64,000 nt of DNA from Gracilimonas mengyeensis. Its GTDB lineage: Bacteria > Bacteroidota > Rhodothermia > Balneolales > Balneolaceae. How positions within the stretch are numbered: the first letter of the stretch is position 1; each line of letters starts with the position of its first letter. Below the pieces are notes generated by a model that was given only the letters and a program-made list of their open reading frames with translations, was not told where the DNA came from and ran no database searches. Location: contig NZ_FXTP01000005.1 of assembly GCF_900182705.1 (NCBI RefSeq), positions 124,001 through 188,000 of the forward strand, given 5' to 3'. Both the position numbers and the translations under genes were made by a program. Shown here one piece after another: positions 46,365 to 54,941 of this stretch.

Positions 46365-46614
46365 TGCTCCGTTAGGAGCAACATATTGGTAAAAAAGCCC
46401 ACTGATAAGAACCAATTTTTGCCCGGATGGCATGAAGGCGCATTCGGTTTTTCCGAAAATTGAACAACCAACCCGGCACCAACCCAAACCACGCATACGT
46501 TCCAACGCAGAGCGTAGGAACGAGATGTGGGGAGCTGGAAACACAGGACATCGGAGCGAGGCGCAATCCCCTAACACCTAAAACCTTGCACCTTGCTACT
46601 GCCCTCTTGCCACT
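46365..46614 (+). repeat. Left copy of a 250-260 bp direct repeat flanking the T9SS cargo gene
   Basis: Begins TGCTCCGTTAGGAGCAACAT (a TGCTCC/GGAGCA hairpin) and runs through GTTCCAACGCAGAGCGTAGG to CTAACACCTAAAACCTTGC and CCTCTTGCCACT. The partner is 48356-48614. The middle parts diverge more than the ends. Frames across it give spurious proteins containing VPTLCVGT. Confidence 0.7.
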
Positions 46615-46709
46615 TTATCCTTATTCATATCAACAACCCCTAAACCTCTACAAATCATTTATTAATAGAAAGGTTTTGACTTTCTTTCTTCCTTTGTGTT
46701 GATTCAAGT

Positions 46710-48062
46710 ATGAAAAAATATGTCAAGATAGTTTTGTTGTTTATTGGGGTACAGTCCTTGGTATTTGCACAAACGCCACAGCGTATTCATGATCTAAAAA
46801 GTCTTACCGACAGCTCGGGGACTGACCACCTGTTTTACCGGATCGATACTGGAACTGATGATTCCGACTCCTATACCAATCATGTATACCATTATAATTC
46901 GAAAACCGGCCAAGAAAAGGTTCTGATACTGCACTACGGTAATTCCTGGACTAATAACAGAGTGCTGGATTACAAGTTTCTGGATAATGATCCGGGAAAT
47001 TATGTGTACATCCATAATTCTGAAGAGTACACCTTTATCTCAAGAAGTGATAGCACGGAAATAGCAGGTGGTTTTTATGTTACAATGGACCACTTAACCG
47101 TAGAAGGCACCAACAATGGCAGGGTATATGTAGAGGTAAATGGCGGAATGGTAATAGGCAGGAACGGAGGCCGGGACTGGCCAAAGATTGACATAGATAG
47201 CTTTGATGAAATTCCCGACAGTTCTAGGCTGGCTTTTCCACTCCGATCTCTGAGCCCTTATGATGATTCATTGATGTTTGGGATTGATTATACTTTTGGC
47301 TCAGATAATAATGGGTTTTATCGGAGTATTGATCAAGGAATAACGAAAGAATTCATAAGCGATAGCTTATATGGCTCTAACATTCAATATGACTCAAATG
47401 GAACTTTTATTTATTTGATAGACACCATTGGTGCTCCCGGTTCAGATGTGAATTGTTCTCTTGAGCAGTGTAAATACGGACTATATATAAGCTCAACTAA
47501 AGGAGAGCAAGGAAGTTGGTCTTTGGTGAAAGTATTCAAAGGGCATGTTCACATACAAACTCATTCAAAAGAATCTGGGAAATTATATGTTTGGAATTCT
47601 GATTCAGTTCTGGCTAGCAACGATTACGGAGAACATTTTGAAGTACTGATTGATCCCCAAGAAAAAATTACGGGATTCACTGCCACAGATAGCAGTATTT
47701 ACTACACCACTATTTCTACACTATATGAGCTTAAGGATGGACAATCTACAGAGCTCTTATCCATCCCAGTGTCCAACGAAACGCCCGAACATATTCCCAC
47801 CCAACACGAGCTATTGCAAAATTATCCCAATCCTTTTAACCCGGTAACTACTATCTCCTTCAAGATGAAGCAACCGGATATAGCAAAAATCGAGCTGTAT
47901 AACATTCAGGGACAAAAGATTAAAGACTTGGTCAATGAACACAAAATGGAAGGCACACATATCATAACACTGGATGGCTCTGATTTATCCAGTGGCACCT
48001 ACATCATACAAGCAAAATTAGGAGGGCAGCTACAAACCCAATTCATTTCCCTCATTAAATAA
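46710..48062 (+). CDS. Secreted protein with T9SS C-terminal sorting domain
   Basis: 450 residues. Signal peptide KIVLLFIGVQSLVFAQ. The body (about 20-365) is a repetitive beta-rich region with Asp/Tyr-rich segments reminiscent of propeller or sialidase-type proteins, not identified. The C-terminal 80 residues are the Por secretion tail: LLQNYPNPFNPVTTISF, KIELYNIQGQKIKDL, SSGTYIIQAK. It should be exported by type IX secretion. Its stop TAA is the first three bases of a TAACGTGAGTTCGATAT repeat, and direct repeats flank the gene. Confidence 0.85.
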   Translation: MKKYVKIVLLFIGVQSLVFAQTPQRIHDLKSLTDSSGTDHLFYRIDTGTDDSDSYTNHVYHYNSKTGQEKVLILHYGNSWTNNRVLDYKFLDNDPGNYVYIHNSEEYTFISRSDSTEIAGGFYVTMDHLTVEGTNNGRVYVEVNGGMVIGRNGGRDWPKIDIDSFDEIPDSSRLAFPLRSLSPYDDSLMFGIDYTFGSDNNGFYRSIDQGITKEFISDSLYGSNIQYDSNGTFIYLIDTIGAPGSDVNCSLEQCKYGLYISSTKGEQGSWSLVKVFKGHVHIQTHSKESGKLYVWNSDSVLASNDYGEHFEVLIDPQEKITGFTATDSSIYYTTISTLYELKDGQSTELLSIPVSNETPEHIPTQHELLQNYPNPFNPVTTISFKMKQPDIAKIELYNIQGQKIKDLVNEHKMEGTHIITLDGSDLSSGTYIIQAKLGGQLQTQFISLIK

Positions 48063-48175
48063 CGTGAGTTCGATATCAAACCCGTCATCTTGATACGTTG
48101 AGGTCAATCTCATTGAAGAGATGACAGTATCTGTGATGTGTAGTTATCGCGGGTCCAGCCCCGCGATCTCCTTAC
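48060..48175 (+). repeat. TAACGTGAGTTCGATAT repeat and following palindromes
   Basis: The head word begins on the stop codon of the T9SS cargo gene. It is followed by CCCGTCATCTTGATACGTTG, AGATGAC and a hairpin CGCGGG-TCCAG-CCCCGCG near 48150. Other copies of the head: 5244-5523, 22822, 26404. Confidence 0.6.
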
Positions 48176-48355
48176 TACCGGCAGAGCCAGGCAATAACGA
48201 GGTATTGGTGAGTAATACTCTATGTGCCGTAAGATCTCGGTTCTGCGATTCCGCTGCGCTCCCCGAATACTCGGGGCCGGGAGGAAAGGTCTGTTTTTGC
48301 GCCATTGTTATCTAGAACTCCCCTTAGGAAACTCTGTTCATAGAAACCACAAATA

Positions 48356-48614
48356 TGCTCCATTAGGAGCAATATATTGGTAAAAAAGAACAATAAAGGA
48401 TCCCCCAATTTTCGCCCGAATGTTATAGAGGCACATTCGTTCTTTACGAAAATTGGGCAACCAACCCGCCACCAACCCAAACCATCCATACGTTCCAACG
48501 CAGAGCGTAGGAACGAGACGTGGGGAGCTGGAAATACAGGACATCGTAGCGAGGCGCAATCCTCTAACACCTAAAACCTTGTGCCTTGCACCTTGCTACT
48601 CCCCTCTTACCACT
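48356..48614 (+). repeat. Right copy of the direct repeat flanking the T9SS cargo gene
   Basis: TGCTCCATTAGGAGCAATAT through CGTTCCAACGCAGAGCGTAG to CTAACACCTAAAACCTTG and CCTCTTACCACT, matching 46365-46614 with substitutions and small indels. Confidence 0.7.
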
Positions 48615-48662
48615 TCCTTACATTCCCCTTTCCTATAAACCTTCATATGTGTAATTTATGTT

Positions 48663-49748
48663 ATGGATTCCAACACGCCCATTCGCAAAATTATCCATAT
48701 TGACATGGATGCCTTTTATGCCTCTGTAGAGCAGCGGGATAATCCCGAACTGCGGGGTAAGCCGGTGATTGTGGGCGGATCTCCCAGCGGCCGGGGCGTA
48801 GTGGCGACGGCCAGTTACGAAGCACGTAAATATGGCGTCCATTCGGCCATGCCCGCCTCCAAAGCCGTACGACTCTGTCCCAACGGCATTTTCGTAAAAA
48901 CCCGATTTGATGCGTACAAAGAAGCCTCCCACCAAATTCGCGAAATCTTTTTTGAGTATACCGACCTGGTAGAACCCCTCTCGCTGGATGAGGCTTTTCT
49001 TGATGTCACCGAAAACCATAAGAACCTGCCTTCCGCTACTCTTATAGCCAAAGAAATTAAGGAACGCATTTACGAAGAAACCAGGCTAACAGCTTCGGCC
49101 GGGGTTGCACACAACAAATTCCTGGCAAAAGTGGCCTCTGATATCAACAAACCCAACGGCCTCACCCTTATCACTCCGGAAAAAGCAGAGGCCTTTTTGG
49201 AAGAACTGGACATCAAACAATTTTTCGGGGTGGGAAAGGCTACGCAGAAAAAAATGCACGCGGTGGGCATCAAAACCGGGGCCGATTTAAAAGAGTGGAG
49301 TGAAATCGACTTGGTGAAAGCCTTTGGTAAATCCGGGCGATTCTATTATCGGATTGTGCGGGGAATTGATCACCGGGAAGTGAAGCCTCACCGCATCCGC
49401 AAGTCCTATGGCAAAGAACGTACGTTTTCTGAAGATGTAGAAAGTCTGGAGTGGATCAACAATTTCCTGGATGAGCTGGCCCAAACTATTTCCGAGGGGA
49501 TGAAGAAAATAAATGCGGCAGGAAAAACCATCACCCTGAAAGTCCGCTACAAAAACTTCGATACCATCACCCGCAGTTATTCCCTCACCCATCACACCAA
49601 TCGGCATAGCGAAATTATGGAAGTAGTCCGCACCCTGATGGAAGAAACCGAAGTGGGTAAACGTCCGGTGCGCTTGTTGGGCATCACCCTTTCCAACCTC
49701 AATTTGAACGAGAAGGAAGTGTATAAGCAACTGGAATTGGGGTTATAG
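48663..49748 (+). CDS. dinB: DNA polymerase IV (Y family)
   Basis: 361 residues. Catalytic motifs HIDMDAFYASVEQRDNPELRGKPV and LDEAFLDVT are present, as are the SAGVAHNKFLAKVASD palm and the KKMHAVGI HhH thumb. Translesion polymerase that bypasses damaged bases. Length is standard. Its stop codon falls on the first unit of an octamer array, as at uvrA; a terminator follows at 49891. Confidence 0.96.
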   Translation: MDSNTPIRKIIHIDMDAFYASVEQRDNPELRGKPVIVGGSPSGRGVVATASYEARKYGVHSAMPASKAVRLCPNGIFVKTRFDAYKEASHQIREIFFEYTDLVEPLSLDEAFLDVTENHKNLPSATLIAKEIKERIYEETRLTASAGVAHNKFLAKVASDINKPNGLTLITPEKAEAFLEELDIKQFFGVGKATQKKMHAVGIKTGADLKEWSEIDLVKAFGKSGRFYYRIVRGIDHREVKPHRIRKSYGKERTFSEDVESLEWINNFLDELAQTISEGMKKINAAGKTITLKVRYKNFDTITRSYSLTHHTNRHSEIMEVVRTLMEETEVGKRPVRLLGITLSNLNLNEKEVYKQLELGL

Positions 49749-49840
49749 TGTTAGGGTGTTTCAGTGTTAAGGTGCTAAAGTGTTACTGTTTTCAAACGCA
49801 TACAACACCCAAACACTGTAACACCATAGCACCATAATAC
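49743..49840. repeat. Octamer array on the dinB stop codon, with inverted array
   Basis: Five forward units at 49743-49782 (TTATAGTG, TTAGGGTG, TTTCAGTG, TTAAGGTG, CTAAAGTG), the stop TAG at 49746-49748 lying inside the first. Four inverted units follow at 49806-49837 (CACCCAAA, CACTGTAA, CACCATAG, CACCATAA). Confidence 0.75.
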
Positions 49841-49890
49841 TTTCCTTGTAACCTTCCCGAAATTTTGAAGTGATAGTAGTATCCTATCCA

Positions 49891-49930
49891 AAAAGCCGTG
49901 CCGGATTTATTTCTGGTGCGGTTTTATTTT
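49891..49930 (+). terminator. Terminator after dinB
   Basis: AAAGCCGTGCCGG pairs with CTGGTGCGGTTTT over 13 bp (several G-T pairs), loop ATTTATTT, followed by TTTTATTTTTA. Transcripts of dinB should therefore carry the octamer arrays. Confidence 0.75.
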
Positions 49931-49982
49931 TATAACTGATATTATGACTCTCTCTAGCTAATTTGGCTTTATTGCTTTTTAC

Positions 49983-50348
49983 TTGCTTCCTTACGATAAT
50001 AAAATACTTCACGAGCAAATAACCAGATTGTCCGATTTTTTAGTTAAAATAAAGCAACTTGTACGTAATGAATCTGTTCGTATATCTGAACATGGTTACG
50101 ATGAACTGAGTGATGATAAACTCAGCGTTCGTGAAATTATTCTCGGGATAGATCATTCCTTAATCGTTGAAGAATATCCTGATTACCCAAAAGGTCCATG
50201 CATTTTGGTTTTACAACAAGACAAAAACGGAATGCCTGTTCATGTACTGTGGGGAATTCCTAAAGGACACAATCAACCCGCCGTACTAATAACTGCTTAC
50301 AGACCTAATCAAGACCAGTGGAGTAAAGATTTTTTAAAGAGGAAGTAA
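49983..50348 (+). CDS. DUF4258 protein, probable toxin of a toxin-antitoxin pair
   Basis: 121 residues from TTG; a later TTG or GTG start is possible and no ribosome-binding site is clear. The family core is RISEHGYDELSDDKLSVRE, then YPDYPKGPCILVLQQD, HVLWGIPKG and TAYRPNQDQWS. DUF4258 proteins resemble RelE-like toxins and are usually paired with a short partner. The next gene starts 2 nt after its stop. Confidence 0.8.
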   Translation: MLPYDNKILHEQITRLSDFLVKIKQLVRNESVRISEHGYDELSDDKLSVREIILGIDHSLIVEEYPDYPKGPCILVLQQDKNGMPVHVLWGIPKGHNQPAVLITAYRPNQDQWSKDFLKRK

Positions 50349-50350
50349 TT

Positions 50351-50557
50351 ATGAAGAAAAAAAAATATATCCATTCTGGTAATTTCGTTGCTGAAGTTGA
50401 AGTAGATTTGATTTCATCCGAAGATGAATGGGCTCCTTACCTGACACTTGATGACGCCCAAAAACTGGATCAGGCCCGAGAAGCTCTTCAGGATAAAGAT
50501 CTGAAGAAAGCCTCTCAATTTGGAAAAGTGTACAGGATGGAACCGATTCAACCTTGA
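50351..50557 (+). CDS. Small partner protein, probable antitoxin
   Basis: 68 residues: MKKKKYIHSGNFVAEVEVDL, then WAPYLTLDDAQKLDQAREAL and a helical C-terminus ending VYRMEPIQP. I have seen such proteins following DUF4258 genes. The beta-start and long helix fit an antitoxin that covers a RelE-like toxin. It is tied to the upstream gene by a 2-nt gap. No DNA-binding domain is visible. Confidence 0.75.
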   Translation: MKKKKYIHSGNFVAEVEVDLISSEDEWAPYLTLDDAQKLDQAREALQDKDLKKASQFGKVYRMEPIQP

Positions 50558-50608
50558 TTTAAATTTTTACCAATCAATTCAAGTCCACTCATCCTTTCGT
50601 TGCTACTC

Positions 50609-51037
50609 TTATTCCGCCAACCGCTCCAGAGCCTCAACCCCCAGCACATAACTGTATTTACCAAAGCCGGTAATAATGCCGTCCATTACGGCGCCAGTTA
50701 CTGATTTTTCCCGAAAATCCTCGCGGGAATGAATGTTGGAAATGTGCACTTCCACCTTGGGAAACTCCACCGGATCCAGTGCATCCCGCAGAGCTACCGA
50801 AGTATGGGAATAGCCGCCGGGATTAATCATCAATCCCTCCGTGCCCATTTCCATCGCTTTGTGGATTTCATTGATTAGCTCTCCCTCCAGGTTGCTTTGA
50901 AAAAACAGGAAGGTATGCTCCGGAAATTCATCCCGGATAAAATCCTCCAGTTCTTTCAGGCTGCCTGAGCCATAGGTTCCAGGATCTCTTTTGCCGAGCA
51001 AGTTTAAATTCGGCCCGTTCAGTACCAAAATTTTCAT
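50609..51037 (-). CDS. aroQ: 3-dehydroquinate dehydratase, type II
   Basis: 142 residues, full length for the family. MKILVLNGPNLNLLGKRDP, catalytic Tyr in TYGSGSL, His in EVHISNIHSREDFR, and the NPGGYSHTSVALRDAL loop. Shikimate-pathway enzyme. Start overlaps the HIT gene stop by 4 nt. Confidence 0.96.
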   Translation of the reverse strand: MKILVLNGPNLNLLGKRDPGTYGSGSLKELEDFIRDEFPEHTFLFFQSNLEGELINEIHKAMEMGTEGLMINPGGYSHTSVALRDALDPVEFPKVEVHISNIHSREDFREKSVTGAVMDGIITGFGKYSYVLGVEALERLAE

Positions 51038-51432
51038 AGTGCTACCTTCCCGCTAATTTGATTCGCCAGTTCCTGCATGCGTTCTTCATTTGGATCAACT
51101 TTCTTACCCAGGCTAAAAGCTTGCGTTTTTTCGTAGATAGGAATGAGATGCACATGGGCATGCGGCACTTCCATCCCTTCCACAATAATACCGGTTCGTA
51201 TAGGTTCAAGAGCCTCATCAATCCCTTTGGCCACTTTTTGTGAAAACTCCATCAACGCACTCAATTCCTCCGCCGGTAAATCAAAAATATAATCCACCTC
51301 TTTTTTGGGGATACAAAGTACGTGTCCTTCAGCAGCTGGGTTAATATCTAAAAAAGCATAATGCTTGTCGTCTTCAGCTATTTTATAACTGGGGATGTCG
51401 CCTTGTATGATCTTCGTAAAAATACTTGCCAT
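51034..51432 (-). CDS. HIT-family nucleotide-binding hydrolase
   Basis: 132 residues. The HxHxHxx triad is HAHVHLIPI; the N-terminus SIFTKIIQGDIPSYKIAED is typical of HinT-like proteins. Likely hydrolyses adenosine 5'-phosphoramidates. Cotranscribed with aroQ (4-nt overlap). Confidence 0.94.
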   Translation of the reverse strand: MASIFTKIIQGDIPSYKIAEDDKHYAFLDINPAAEGHVLCIPKKEVDYIFDLPAEELSALMEFSQKVAKGIDEALEPIRTGIIVEGMEVPHAHVHLIPIYEKTQAFSLGKKVDPNEERMQELANQISGKVAL

Positions 51433-51497
51433 AATTATCTATTCAAGCTGTTATTTTCTATTCGCTTTAAGATACTATCCAAAAAACAGAAATCCTT

Positions 51498-51992
51498 ATG
51501 AAGTCTTCAAGCCTGTTTATCTGTCTGTTTGTTTTTTTCGGGTTGATGAGCTCTTCGTTGGCAGCCCAATCTTCTGCTCAGCTAATTGGAGAAGTCACCA
51601 AAGAACAGATATTGAAATCTGATCGAATCTATGAAATCTATTTCAACCGCTATCAACCCGAAAACGAAGCCGTTGAATATCTACAAGCGCTGCAAGATAG
51701 TATTTCAATCTATGTGTTTTGGGGAAGCTGGTGTCCGGAAAGTAAAAAACAAGTTCCGCGCTTAATCAAAACCCTGGATCGGGCTGGCAACGAAAATATC
51801 AACGCGCACTACATTGGAACGGACGCTCAAAAAAAATTCCCAAAAGAATTTTTAAAAAAGTTTGATATCAAATATATTCCTACCGTTATGGTTTTAAAGA
51901 GCCAATTAGAAGTTGGGCGAATCGATCAAAAGCCCAACATACCAATTGAAAAAGCTCTGATTCAGGTTCTAAAAAAGGATAATTCAAATTGA
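51498..51992 (+). CDS. Thioredoxin-like periplasmic protein with a CPES active site
   Basis: 164 residues. Signal peptide SLFICLFVFFGLMSSSLAAQ. Thioredoxin fold with FWGSWCPESKKQVPRLIK near residue 75: only the first Cys of CxxC is kept, and the cis-Pro IPTVMVL is present. It may be a monothiol or peroxiredoxin-like protein rather than a disulfide oxidoreductase. Upstream of tRNA-Lys on the same strand. Confidence 0.85.
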   Translation: MKSSSLFICLFVFFGLMSSSLAAQSSAQLIGEVTKEQILKSDRIYEIYFNRYQPENEAVEYLQALQDSISIYVFWGSWCPESKKQVPRLIKTLDRAGNENINAHYIGTDAQKKFPKEFLKKFDIKYIPTVMVLKSQLEVGRIDQKPNIPIEKALIQVLKKDNSN

Positions 51993-52014
51993 GTCAAGAA
52001 AATTTAAATTTTCA

Positions 52015-52046
52015 TTGTACTCTAAATAATAAATCCCTTATCTTTG
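52015..52046 (+). promoter_or_regulatory. Bacteroidetes-type promoter of tRNA-Lys
   Basis: TTG (52015-52017), 21-nt spacer, TATCTTTG (52039-52046), which fits the -33 TTG and -7 TAnnTTTG consensus. The tRNA begins 12 nt after the -7 box. Confidence 0.6.
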
Positions 52047-52057
52047 GAATCTCTTGA

Positions 52058-52130
52058 GAATCGGTAGCTCAGTTGGTAGAGCAACGGCCTTTTAAGCCGT
52101 GGGTCGAGGGTTCGAGCCCCTCCCGATTCA
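52058..52130 (+). tRNA. tRNA-Lys (anticodon TTT)
   Basis: 73 nt; acceptor GAATCGG/CCGATTC, D arm GCTC/GAGC, anticodon stem ACGGC/GCCGT with loop CTTTTAA (anticodon 52091-52093), T arm GAGGG/CCCTC with loop TTCGAGC. CCA is not encoded. Confidence 0.97.
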
Positions 52131-52254
52131 CTACCTTTTTTTGATTTTTTGTGTTACATTGTGATGAACGATATCATTAAAGCATTTTAAACAAATCGTT
52201 CTTGATTCACAGACTTTTTGATTATTATTTTCATAATGACTCTCTCTTGACCAG

Positions 52255-52286
52255 CCCCATACGATTGACCTCGGATGGGGTTTTTT
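52255..52286 (+). terminator. Terminator downstream of tRNA-Lys
   Basis: CCCCATACGA pairs with TCGGATGGGG (one mismatch), loop TTGACC, then T6. It lies 125 bp past the tRNA. The rest of the gap to 52545 shows nothing else. Confidence 0.7.
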
Positions 52287-52545
52287 ATTGGACGCTTCTT
52301 TTTTCTGTTCTTCAAAGTATCCAAGTCTGTTTCTATAACGCTCTTCAAGTCCCGTCTATCTTATGTATATGAGCTAACACTACCCATCTACCATTATCAT
52401 AAGTTTGCGTAGAGATTAAGCTTTTATGAACTATTGATGCCCCACGCCAGATCCGGATAATGACTAAATACATTCTTCCAGTCCCGCACAGCATCCTATT
52501 TTGAAAAAAAGAAGCTCAGTCAAACCCATTTTATATTCGAAGCAA

Positions 52546-54483
52546 TTAATCCACCGTGGTGATAGGCCGCAATTTTTCCAGCGTTTTAGGACCAATCCCT
52601 TTGATTAGGGTAAGCTCACTTACATCTTTAAAGCTTCCGTTCTGTAAACGATATTCCACAATGCGCTTTGAATAGGCCGGACCAATTCCCGGTAACAACT
52701 GCAGGGTAGCTTCATCAGCTGTATTGATATTAATGGGATACATGACATTTGTTGGACTACCGGTATCCACCTCTTTTACCCGCAATACTTTGCGGCCCCT
52801 TTTCTCAGGATACCTCCAGAGGCCGGCTGCTTGTTTACGTGCCTGATCTTCATACACCGCAAAAGCTGCCACCGAATCGGGATGCTGCCTATAATATTCT
52901 AATGTCGTCCCATAGCCTTTTTCAAGAATCAGCTTATTTAAACTTACCGGCTCGCCATCATAATCAATTTCAACATAGGCTTGGAAAGCATTATAACGTG
53001 CCTCAGGTTTGTTGTTATCAAAACCTTTCAGGCGCACACGGCGGCCTTCCAATAAATTTTGCATGTATTCTGCCGCAGCACCCGCATAGTAATACGCCGA
53101 ATCTTCCCCGGCATACAATGACGGCACATTCACCCCAAGCAGACGCACGGAATAGCCAAAGCCCGGAAGCACCTCAATATCAAAGCGGCTGCCGTCTGAA
53201 ACTGAATAAATTTCATACCACTTATCGGTATAAATGGGAGGCGCAGGCGGATAGCTTTCTTCTTTAGCACGACTCATCACCCCCATAAAATCCTGGTAAA
53301 ACTGGTTGGTGATTTTATCGGAAAAGATAATCAGTGTGTTTTCGTCGTTATTCAGTTCGGCATTCATCGAAAAATTATAGGAACCTGCGACAGTAACTGC
53401 TACATCGTTTGAATCCGGATGCTGAGCATCAATCAGTATCAATTTGTGATGCAGGGTGCGTAATTCGTTGGCCGCCCGGATATTTCGGTTTCCCAGCCGC
53501 GCCTCAGGTGCAGCCCAAATCTCTCCGGCACTTTCGTAACGACTGTAAAACCGCCGGTCAATTACGCCATTAAGCAGAATCCTTCCATCGGCAGTCTGGT
53601 TCCACATTTGTTCACTAATCGGGATGTTTGGAGTGATAGCAAAAGCCTGGAAATTGATATCGTACTGGGCTTCATCATGTAACAATTTCACCAATCGCTC
53701 GCTCACACTTGGCTTGGTACGATCCCGGTTTACCGGGGCAAAATATACTTCCAGGCGTGTGCCGCCCACATCAAAAACGTTCTGGCTCACATTGCTTTTA
53801 TCCTTGTGATACACAGCCTTTTCTTCATCCGGAAGTTCTCCTGATCCTCCCCACATTTGCTCAAACTCCTCGGTATACGCTCCGGCCACCTCGCTGTCTT
53901 TTACAACAATCGTGTGATTGGTGTTGTAGGCACCGGTATAAGTCAGGTTTGTGGATCCGGTCCACACATAATCATCCTCAGGTGAATCACTCAAATAATC
54001 AATCACCGCAAATTTGTGATGCATATCGGAGCCATCATTCACCAGATCATAATCAATAATACTTCCATCAGGATGGTAGACATCGCCGTCGTCATCAATG
54101 GAATAAATCCCACCCTTGCGCAGAATTTCCCAGATAATTTCATCGTACTGACCGGCATCGGTGCGATTGTGATTATCCGTAACCAACCGAACTCTCACGC
54201 CCCGGTCTTTAGCCCGAACCAACGCTTCCGCAATTCGGGGATGCTCTATATCATAAATACACAGATCGATGCTGGCAGTGGCGGAATCGATTCGATCTTC
54301 CAGGGTCTGCAGCAAATCCCAGTTACTGTTACTCTGGTTCCCTGGAGTAGCCACGGAGTGATCGGATGGCATATTGAAGTATACTTTAATCCACTCGCTT
54401 TGTGCTTGTACGTTGTTGCCTGTCCATATCCATCCCAGAAAAAATAACCAAACAGCCCACTTTTCAATCTTATTCATCAACAA
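52546..54483 (-). CDS. Secreted PLD-SNase-HhH fusion protein
   Basis: 645 residues. Signal peptide AVWLFFLGWIWTGNNVQA. Two PLD-type domains (about 40-215 and 240-410) carry the HxK(x4)D motifs in MHHKFAVID and LHHKLILID with their GSTN/GSYN partners. A thermonuclease-like domain (about 415-570) follows, with FGYSVRLLGVNVP and AARKQAAGLWRYP-like ending (reads EDQARKQAAGLWRYP); the third catalytic region reads ARYNAFQAYV, so the usual Arg there appears lost. A double helix-hairpin-helix (about 580-645, LQLLPGIGPAYSKRIVEYR and LTLIKGIGPKTLEKLRP) ends the protein, as in ComEA. It should bind and cleave nucleic acid outside the cytoplasm, perhaps for DNA uptake or nutrient scavenging. Confidence 0.87.
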   Translation of the reverse strand: MLMNKIEKWAVWLFFLGWIWTGNNVQAQSEWIKVYFNMPSDHSVATPGNQSNSNWDLLQTLEDRIDSATASIDLCIYDIEHPRIAEALVRAKDRGVRVRLVTDNHNRTDAGQYDEIIWEILRKGGIYSIDDDGDVYHPDGSIIDYDLVNDGSDMHHKFAVIDYLSDSPEDDYVWTGSTNLTYTGAYNTNHTIVVKDSEVAGAYTEEFEQMWGGSGELPDEEKAVYHKDKSNVSQNVFDVGGTRLEVYFAPVNRDRTKPSVSERLVKLLHDEAQYDINFQAFAITPNIPISEQMWNQTADGRILLNGVIDRRFYSRYESAGEIWAAPEARLGNRNIRAANELRTLHHKLILIDAQHPDSNDVAVTVAGSYNFSMNAELNNDENTLIIFSDKITNQFYQDFMGVMSRAKEESYPPAPPIYTDKWYEIYSVSDGSRFDIEVLPGFGYSVRLLGVNVPSLYAGEDSAYYYAGAAAEYMQNLLEGRRVRLKGFDNNKPEARYNAFQAYVEIDYDGEPVSLNKLILEKGYGTTLEYYRQHPDSVAAFAVYEDQARKQAAGLWRYPEKRGRKVLRVKEVDTGSPTNVMYPININTADEATLQLLPGIGPAYSKRIVEYRLQNGSFKDVSELTLIKGIGPKTLEKLRPITTVD

Positions 54484-54552
54484 AAACCCAAATTGTATTT
54501 GATCGCTAAATTAATGTATTTTGGCCTTTAATGTAATCTCAGCAGGCGCTTT

Positions 54553-54858
54553 ATGAACGTACAATTTTTGAATCCTCTTCGCTGGAAAAAATCTTTCCTT
54601 GCCCTATTGCTTGGTGCATTCGTATTCACCTGGTTTGTTTTCATTGATACCTACAGCCTTAAAACACGATGGGATCTTCATTCCCAGAAGAAAGAGCTGC
54701 AGGAACGCACTGCCGAGTTAAATGAACGTTCCGAAGAACTGAAAACCAAAATTTCTGAGCTGGAAAGCGATCCCGCACTGCTTGAGAAAATTGCCCGCGA
54801 AGAGTATGGGATGAAAAAGCCCGGTGAGACCGTTTATAAAGTTAAGAGAGAAGAATAA
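54553..54858 (+). CDS. Septum formation initiator (DivIC/FtsB-like)
   Basis: 101 residues. A single membrane helix (about 15-33) and a coiled coil (about 45-80) ending in EKIAREEYGMKKPGETVYKV, the family signature. Division-site protein. Followed by the ROK kinase gene at 84 bp. Confidence 0.9.
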   Translation: MNVQFLNPLRWKKSFLALLLGAFVFTWFVFIDTYSLKTRWDLHSQKKELQERTAELNERSEELKTKISELESDPALLEKIAREEYGMKKPGETVYKVKREE

Positions 54859-54941
54859 GAGAAATCGCGGATTGGTTTGGTTCGTGTGAGATTGCCCGTT
54901 ATCTTCCCCAAAATTAATTAGTAAGATTTAGTGATAACCCG

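Noticed and set aside
46314-46577. Minus-strand 87-residue frame (and the similar 48220-48570 frame) with VPTLCVGT/APHVSFLRSALERM-type sequence
   Set aside because: Both come from the direct repeats at 46365 and 48356. Such sequences are known spurious translations of intergenic repeats.
49936-49956. Shared ATGACTCTCTCT at 49942 and 52236
   Set aside because: A 12-base match between two gaps with no further similarity; chance is likely.
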